Assembly (NCBI GenBank): GCA_027924645.1
Contig: BSBN01001225.1
Span: 15,146,001 to 15,210,000, forward strand
Source: Cunninghamia lanceolata
Lineage: Eukaryota; Streptophyta; Pinopsida; Cupressales; Cupressaceae
Length of the DNA: 64,000 bases
Direction of reading: 5' to 3'
Part shown: positions 57,556 to 64,000 of the stretch, in pieces
How positions within the stretch are numbered: the stretch's first letter is position 1
Layout: each line of letters starts with the position of its first letter
Program-made: the position numbers and the translations under genes
Notes under the pieces: model-generated
What the model saw: the letters and a program-made list of their open reading frames with translations, nothing else
Databases searched by the model: none
Told to the model about the DNA's origin: nothing

Positions 57556-58868
57556 ATGCATCTAAGTCATCTTATAACTGGATAATTACTATCACAGTGT
57601 TGGCACTTGAAAAAACCAATTTCCAAACTTGCATTATTTTTCCCTAAATCCATCAAAAATCTTAATTTGTGCCTTTGTTGTCTAACACATCATTTATATC
57701 TGATCAGAGACTATTTTTTATGGGTTCCCTTCATAAATTTCCTAAGTGTAAAATCCTCTGGCCCCTTGCATTTTTCCTTGTTATTTGTCTAAGTGTTAAA
57801 GTATTTAAAATTTGCCTAAGTATTGCCTTGTAGGTAGGTTCATAAGTTTGCGAACCTGTCGATTTGCCTACTAAGGTTACCCAGTTTGGGTTTTTGCCAA
57901 TTTGTTGATCGACTGATAGGGAAATGCAAATAGGAAGGACTTGGGCCTATGTCAGCAAAGTTAGTAGTTTGCAAATTGAAAGGTTCACCAACTGCCAAAT
58001 TCACTGATAAAGGAGGAAGATGGAGAGAAAATTGGTGCAGTCACGGTAGGAGGGTTCACAGAATGAATGGTCCGGACCATGCAGCAAGAGTAAACACAAC
58101 AGAAACAACTCAAAGAAATGGAACAAATGCAGATTCAGTCATTCAGTATATCAAAGAATTCAAAATAGAGATCTGCCAGCAACATGTGGGCTTATAATTA
58201 GGGCTCACAGGCCTGATTACATACATGCGCAAGATAAGGTTTTGAAGCTCTTCCACACAAGATCTAAACTATGGAATATGAATCAATTGCTAATTACTTT
58301 CCTAAGGATCTATTACATCTTTATATATCATTTCCGGACCAATAGATTCCTCTGCGTCTGCCAAGAAAGGTCACAAACTCCAATGAAGAGTTGTAACGTG
58401 TTCACAGATAGGTCAGACTTAAATGCACAGAACACTTCCTCAAATGAATGGAACAACGCGTGGACCCTTGGGGAAGATCGGCCATGAACCAAAGAACATT
58501 GAATGATGTGTCATTGAGATCCGCAAGTCAAAGAATGATCCACAAGCCTTCTCCTTCAGCTGGTTATCAGGAATTGTTAGGATGCTCTGCTCTAAGAAAA
58601 TAGTCAACTTCTGATAGCGATATATTTCCAGTGACTGATCCAAATGCTCTAAATTCTTTATATGATGTAGATGCTAAGTCCAGATCCACAAGATGTGAAA
58701 TGCCAAAACTAGACTACAAGCTAAAAACTGCTACTGACTGAAATGCCTAAATTGAAATGGAAAATGAAAGAATTGAAATGCAAACAAACTAAAATGCAAA
58801 CAAACTGAAATGCAAATCTTTTTTGGTTGATGCAAGATTGCTCTTGAACCAGGGATGCTCCTGCATCA
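57556..58868 (-). repeat. Probable 3' LTR of the chromodomain gypsy element (left border unknown)
   Basis: On the minus strand TGATGCAGGAGCATCC at 58868 follows shortly after the pol end and resembles the start of the solo LTR at 23941. The partner LTR is not in the window, so extent is unknown; sequence down to about 57600 has no gene. At 58760-58815 a short AAATGCAAACAAACTGAAAT-type repeat occurs. Confidence 0.4.
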
Positions 58869-58899
58869 GACATCCGGGGTTATTGAAAAGGTGAGTCCC

Positions 58900-59133
58900 T
58901 CACTTTGCTGGGGGTAAGGGAGAACCAAGACGATCCACCTCAGCCTGAGAAATCCATGATGAATCTTCTTCCGGTTTGCCTTTCCACTTCACAATATATT
59001 TTGTGTATTGTCTTCCTCTAGTGCTGTGTCCAACTCTGCTGTCCAAGATGTCTTCTATCTGCTCTGATGCTTGTTGTGGTATCTGCTTCTTCAAGTCTTC
59101 TTCCATGCGGTCACTGAACTCTACTTCATGATA
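58900..59133 (-). pseudogene. Chromodomain at the end of the chromovirus pol
   Basis: The minus strand reads IEDILDSRVGHSTRGRQYTK, then YIVKWKGKPEEDSSWISQAE, a chromodomain with the YxVKWKG core and the W of the aromatic cage region. In chromoviruses it guides integration to marked chromatin. It is separated from integrase by one stop near 59131 in the same register. Confidence 0.92.
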
Positions 59134-60231
59134 CTAATAAAGATCTACAATATTGAAAATAGGTGAAATACCCAATGTCTCCGATAATTCCACTTCATAT
59201 GCATTTCCAGAATCAAATTTCATGAGTATCTTACAAGGTCCAAACTTCTTCATCTTTAACTTATTATATGTCCCAACTGGAAATCTTTCTTTCCTCAAGT
59301 ACACCATCACTTCATCTCCAACTTCAAATTCCTTATGTCTTCTCTTCTCATCTGCCTTCTCTTTGTACTTACTGTTCATATCCTCCAAATGCTTCTTCAC
59401 CTGATTATGCATTGTCTTCATATGATCTGCAAATTCTTCTACTTCTGCACTCCTCTTTTCCTTTGTATTGATGTCTCTCAATTTTGCAACTCCTCTAGGA
59501 TTTAGTCCAGTAACAATCTCAAAAGGTGTTCTTTTGGTACTCCTATTTACTGAATTATTGTATGCAAACTCTGCTTGTGAAAGAATCAAATCCCAACTTC
59601 CTGTCTTCTCTCCAACCAAACATCTCAACAAGTTTCCCAAACTCCTATTCACTACCTTTGTCTATCCATCTATCTGTGGATGAAAAGTTGAACTAAACTT
59701 CAAATCTGTCTTCATCTTCTTCCAAAGTGTCTTCCAAAAGTATCCAACAAGCTTTGTGTCTCTATCTGAAACTATACTCTTAGGTAATCCATGCAATCTC
59801 ACAATCTCTTTGAAAAATAGGTCAGCTACATGCATTGCATCAGTTGTCTTCTTACAAGGTATGAAATGAGCCATCTTTGAAAATATGTCAACCACTACAA
59901 ATATTGCATCATTTCCCCTATGTGTCTTAGGTAATCCCATTACAAAATCCATGCTTATGTCTTCCCAAGGTCTCTCTGGTACTGTCAAAGGTTTATACAA
60001 TCCAATGTTCTGACTACTCCCTTTTGCAACTTGACAAACTCTACAACTTTGCACAAATCTCTGAACATCCTTATGTATCTGAGGCCAAAATTAATTTTCA
60101 CTTACCAAAGCCACTGTCTTGTCAATGACAAAGTGTCCTGCCAATCCACCACTATGCTTCTCTTTGATCAAATTATCGCTCATTGAACTTCTAGGTATGC
60201 ACAACTGACTTCCTTTGAATAACATATCTTC
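59134..60231 (-). pseudogene. Chromovirus gypsy integrase
   Basis: The zinc domain end CRVCQVAKG, then [12 protein letters not shown] (first Asp) and [18 protein letters not shown] (second Asp). The region of the catalytic Glu reads stop-TKVVNRSLG where the family has QTExVN: the Gln codon became a stop and the Glu became Lys. Further on are LILSQAEFAYNNSVNRSTKR, VGDEVMVYLRKERFP and the KFGPCKIL motif. It is all in one register with stops only at about 60087 and 59659. Confidence 0.92.
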
Positions 60232-61047
60232 TTAAATGAAATAGTCCAACCACTTACTTCTATCTATCACAACAGGTTCCTTGCATGCTTTGTAAGGTTC
60301 TACAAAATCAATGTATCCCTCATACATGTTTTTCAATTCATCGAAACCCAACACTTCAACTCTCATCTTTATCAACAAGTTTCTTCTTCTACTCAAGGCA
60401 TTAGCAACTTTATTTGATTTTCCACTCCTATGCTTCAACACAAAAGTATAACTCTGCATGAACTCCACCCATCTCATATGTCTCTGATTCAACTTACCTT
60501 GACTGTTCAAATACTGCAAAGCTTGATGATCTGTATACAACACAAACACCTTAGGCAATAAATAATGTCTCCACTTCTTCAAGGCTTGAATTATTGCATA
60601 GAACTCTTGATCATAAACTAAATATCTTCTCCTTACATCATTCAACTTCTCACTGAAATATGCTACAGGTCTACCTTCTTGACTTAACACTGCTCCTATT
60701 GCACTTCCAATTGCATCGCAATCAACTTGAAATACCTTATTGAAATCCAGTAATGCCAAACCAGGTTGCTCTGTCACTCTCTGCTTCAATAACTCAAAAC
60801 TTTTATCTACTCCTGATGTCCACTTGAAATCTTTTCTGTCACCTCTCATTGTCTCTGTCATAGGGTTACAAACTAAACTAAAATTTCTGATGAACTTCCG
60901 GTAGAAACTAGCTAATCCATGAAATAATCTAATGTCTCCAATGCTCTCTGGTGTAGGCCATTCAATAATTTCTCTCACTTTCTCAGGATCCATCTTCAAT
61001 CCTTCCGCAAAAATCACAAATCCCAAGTATACTAACTCTTCCTTCAT
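60232..61047 (-). pseudogene. Chromovirus gypsy RT C-terminus and RNase H, truncated by copia insertion
   Basis: Begins at the RT end (ELVYLGFVIFAEGLKMDPEK), then FHGLASFYRKFIRNFS, RNase H with FQVDCDAIGSAIGAVLSQEG and KWRHYLLPKVFVLYTDHQAL, and VANALSRRR. The reading is clean up to a TAA at 60232. Upstream RT, protease and gag should lie beyond the copia element that interrupts it at 61053, outside the window. Confidence 0.92.
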
Positions 61048-61052
61048 GAAAC

Positions 61053-62156
61053 TGTTGGTTTAGGTCCGGACAACTGAGAGGGGGGGTGAATCAATTGTCA
61101 CACATTTTCAATCCTTTTAATTTTAATCTTCCTTTACCACTTATAATCAATTTAACATTTTAGTATCAATCAATAACATATGAATAGAGAACATAAATAA
61201 CACATTTGACACCAAGATTTTGACGTGGAAACCCGGTTAAGGGAAAAACCATGGTGGGGGTTAACCCACAACTATTAATACCCTGTTAAAAGTATTTTTA
61301 CAAATGGAATGCACATGTATTCAGGCTCACTGCCCAGAGCTCATTGCTCAAATGGAGGTTCACTGCCTATGGAGATATTACAAGAGAATGACAGAGATTT
61401 GAACTTATTAATGGCATCTACTTATGCAAAAATTTTAGTTCCGGTCAAGTACAAAAACTGATCTTACACATTTCATCTTTGCTCTGCTCTTCTTACTATT
61501 CTGCCTTCATTCGCAATTTGGATTTTTGCTCTTCTCACATACGCCTTATTCGCATACTTCACATACATTGAATCATCCAATTTCATTGGCTATATATATC
61601 CGCAACACAATCTACAATCATTCTATCAGTCGGCTTTAACAACACTTAGAACTTTTATAAGTGCTCTTCTCTGTCGGCTGGATCTAAGCATAACTTAAGG
61701 TGCGGACCAAAACTTGCTCTTGAAAATCATTACTCATGTCAGCCAGTATCACTAATCATCACTAATTGTCCAACAAACAACTTTCATATATCCAGAATCA
61801 AGACCTTCTGCAAGGTCGACCTGTTCTCCTTTTGTTTGTTTTGACAAATTGGAACCCGGTACTCAGAGGCTAATATCTTTTGAATCCTTCATCACCGGAG
61901 GACAAAAATATGGATTTAGAATGTCTTTACAATGCATATGACTCCCCTAGATCCGTATCTAATCATGACTTATCACCGAAGAGATCCGGACCAAAATACC
62001 AGACCTTGTTACTGCTTTGTTCCTAACAGTCCAGACTTAGACAAATTCTGAATCTGACTTCCGATATGAACAAATTGTGTTAAGCGGATGATTGGGAGAT
62101 CCTAGTTGCTATCAATGACAACACCTATCAATGCAAAGTAGTTTCTCTTGCCAACA
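61053..62156 (-). repeat. 3' LTR of the terminal copia-type element
   Basis: 1,104 bp, with GATTCACCCCCCCTCTCAGT and the GGTTTTTCCC..AACCGGGTTTCC block on the minus strand, as in the copia LTRs at 50560-50760. Confidence 0.88.
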
Positions 62157-62168
62157 ATCTCCTCCTTT
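62157..62168 (-). other. Polypurine tract of the terminal copia-type element
   Basis: Minus strand AAAGGAGGAGAT next to the LTR start; further G-rich tracts (AAAGGGGGAGTTG, AAAAGGGGGAGCAC) follow at about 62210 and 62265. Confidence 0.82.
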
Positions 62169-62405
62169 GGCATTGATGGTAACACTTAGTGAAAAATGAC
62201 TAAGTGTCTAGTTCAACTCCCCCTTTGTCTATACACTCGTGTACTTCACTTATTCTAGTGCTCCCCCTTTTCTGAATACCTCATTTTTCACTACTCTTCA
62301 CTCCTCCATTGACATCAATGGAAAAGAGTGGGGTCTGCAAGCCAAAACTTCTCCAAAAATTCTGTATATACTGCCTCATATGTATAAATAATCATTAAGT
62401 CTTAT

Positions 62406-64000
62406 TTACATGAAATTGAGAACGTTTGTAAAGCTAGTTTTTCTTTGCACAAGTTCAGAGGCCCACGTATTCTTCAATCCATCCAAAATAGAGATGTTCC
62501 CACTCAACAAAAATGCATATGCTTCTACTTTTTCTAGATCTGGAGGATCACTTGTTTGAAGTGCATTCTGGGCTTCAGATAAGACATTATGCATAGATTC
62601 CAACTTGGGGGCAATCAGTCCCCGGAGTTCACACATCCTCCTTTCTCTTTTTCAAGTCCCTTTATTTCATCTTTCAAGCTAATAACCTGACATTCCTGGC
62701 TTATAGGAGAGGCAGTTAGAGGATCAAAATTTTGAGATAGAGCTAATATTTTCTATTCCTGCTCCTTTATCTTCTTTTCAATATCCTCATTGACTTTAGA
62801 CCATGATAGGCAAAACTTATATATATCTCCTCCATAACTTAGGGCATTCTGAATGCTCTTTATGTTAATGCCTAGTATCAACCTATCACTCCTTATCAGA
62901 TTCTTAACTTGACTGAATTTCTTATTTAGGAATTCTTTCTAAACTTTTGCCTCTGCAGACTTTTCAAAAAACTCAAAGTTAGAGTTTACTGAACTTACAA
63001 GATTTTTTAGATGTCCAAAGGGGGAGTCATTTTGATTCTTTTGATAGGTTGGCATTAATTTCTCCAAAATTCTAGTTGCAAGCCCCAGTAGCTCATTGTC
63101 CTCCATGTGGGACTTTAACATCTTTTCTCTAGCCTTTACTTGGGTGAATGATGCTATTTTCATCAATTGAATTGGAGAGAGAGTATCTAGATTGGCTAGG
63201 CCTTGGAGTAGCTCGGGCTCATCAAGTTCAATCATTTATTTTTCAAGAAGACCTTTTACTGCATCTGTAGTGTCTCTTGCAATCATTTCAGAACAATCCT
63301 TTTGTTCTCCTAATTTCTCAGTGTTTGTTTTAGGTGCTTCAACATTTGCACCATCTTCTTCTGCCTTGTCCTTCTTTCCTTTTTCTTCCTCTTCCTCTAT
63401 TTTACTCTTCTCTCTATTTTCTTCAGAGGGACTCTTTCTTGTTTGTTCACCACCTGCTATCTGATCCAGAGGGCTTTGTATGGTAGAAACGTCCTCTTCT
63501 TTTCTAGAGTGATCAGGTGGAGGGGTTACCCCTGCATTAACTATTCTATCTACCATGTCTATGTCCTCCTTATTGACTTGTTCCTATTCCTAAACTTCTC
63601 CAATATTTAGATTTGATGAGTCAAATTCAACATTTGTCTCTTCATAGATTGACTCCAGAGGATCTAAATTAGCACCTTGGTCATCAATTTTCTTGTTAAT
63701 CTCTTCATCTAAAGCTTCTATTTCTGGAACTAGAGAATTATCTTAGTCAGCTTGTTTCTCTGAAATAATAAAATACTTATCCTTGTCTACGACCTTTCTC
63801 AGAATTTCCTTTGTTTCTTTTGCAATTTCCTTAGTTTCACCAAGCATAAGTTTGTTCATCTGAACTTTGCTTTTGAATTTGTCTTTGACTTCTCTGAGGA
63901 TCTTATCTACTTCTCTTCTAGTCATCACAGGGCACAAAGTGGAGAGAACATACTCTCTGAGCTCCATGACTTTATCCTTAACTGCTTCTTTCCTCGTTTC
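62406..64000 (-). pseudogene. Degenerate charged coiled-coil ORF upstream of the copia 3' LTR
   Basis: Pieces 63967-63743, 63556-63236 and 63235-62939 share one register, separated by stops; 62636-62406 is in another. The sequence is rich in Lys and Glu (KEIAKETKEILRKVVDK; EENREKSKIEEEEEKGKKDK) with likely helices (VRQ-free LVQRKTSF end; ESMHNVLSEAQNAL). It does not resemble gag, protease, integrase, RT or RNase H. It takes the position after pol where some copia lineages (for example Sireviruses) carry an additional envelope-like ORF. Alternatives are a captured host gene or a diverged gag in a non-autonomous element. Function unknown. Confidence 0.55.

Larger units (their letters stand above)
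61053..64000 (-). mobile_element. Minus-strand copia-type element inserted in the chromovirus (runs off the window)
   Basis: Read on the minus strand it ends with a 3' LTR from TGTTGGCAAGAGAAACT (62156) to CCTAAACCAACA (61053), preceded by the polypurine tract AAAGGAGGAGAT. The left flank is GAAAC (61048-61052); the matching duplication would be beyond 64000. The body is degenerate and lacks RNase H where it would be expected. Confidence 0.85.

Noticed and set aside
57949..58197. 82-codon frame between CACTA and chromovirus
   Set aside because: No homology recognised and it lies where the chromovirus LTR is expected.
1..64000. CRISPR array, tRNA or rRNA genes
   Set aside because: No regularly spaced identical repeats with unique spacers, no tRNA cloverleaf with conserved A/B boxes and no rRNA core was found by eye; a covariance search would settle small RNAs.

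Overview
This is nuclear DNA of a seed plant: introns with GT/AG borders, an EDS1/PAD4-family gene, a DYW-type PPR fragment, AT-rich composition and nested LTR retrotransposons. The high density of old nested elements and long intergenic stretches would suit a large genome such as a conifer's, but that is inference and no feature fixes the species. About 80% of the window is transposon-derived. Only one locus looks like a resident functional-type gene, the PAD4-like gene at 3741-7271 on + (four exons, conserved lipase-like and EP domains, one apparent single-base frameshift in exon 2).

Layout. 1-1240: 3' end of a Ty1/copia element (+). 1640-2234: end of another copia-type LTR. 3578-7271: promoter and PAD4-like gene. 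8521-9654: two dispersed repeat families. 9672-19035: two exons of a mitochondrial elongation factor G pseudogene (-), joined in phase across a 8.9-kb intron that contains a complete non-autonomous LTR retrotransposon (11904-18632, 5-bp target duplication ATCAA) and, just outside it, a perfect 37-bp hairpin. 19322-20380: second copies of the dispersed repeats. 20654-41590: an old Ty3/gypsy element (-) whose 3' LTR was later hit by a solo LTR (22543-23941, duplication TAAAC) and by a second gypsy element (24007-29981, duplication TCRCC). Its body carries a 2.8-kb foreign insert between two copies of a 362-bp protease segment. 41779-41945: 35-bp minisatellite.

The most notable object is a 15.3-kb CACTA (En/Spm-type) DNA transposon, 42212-57552, with matching CACTAGTAGA termini, a 3-bp target duplication ACT, and clustered subterminal TTTAGTCATTTAT-type motifs at both ends. 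I find no transposase. It holds pieces of host genes instead: scrambled parts of a PPR-DYW gene, an exon of ribosomal protein uL2 (RPL8) with its intron border, a ~71-bp tandem repeat and a fold-back element. This is the pattern of a gene-capturing Pack-CACTA. A younger complete Ty1/copia element (49411-56664, duplication AATAA) sits inside it.

57553-64000: a chromodomain gypsy element (-) whose pol is open except for four in-frame stops. It is cut at 61053 by a minus-strand copia element whose 1.1-kb 3' LTR (61053-62156) is preceded by a degenerate, charged, coiled-coil-like reading frame rather than by RNase H.

The parts do not form a pathway. The order of insertion can be read from nesting: outer gypsy before solo LTR and inner gypsy; CACTA before its inner copia; chromovirus before the terminal copia.
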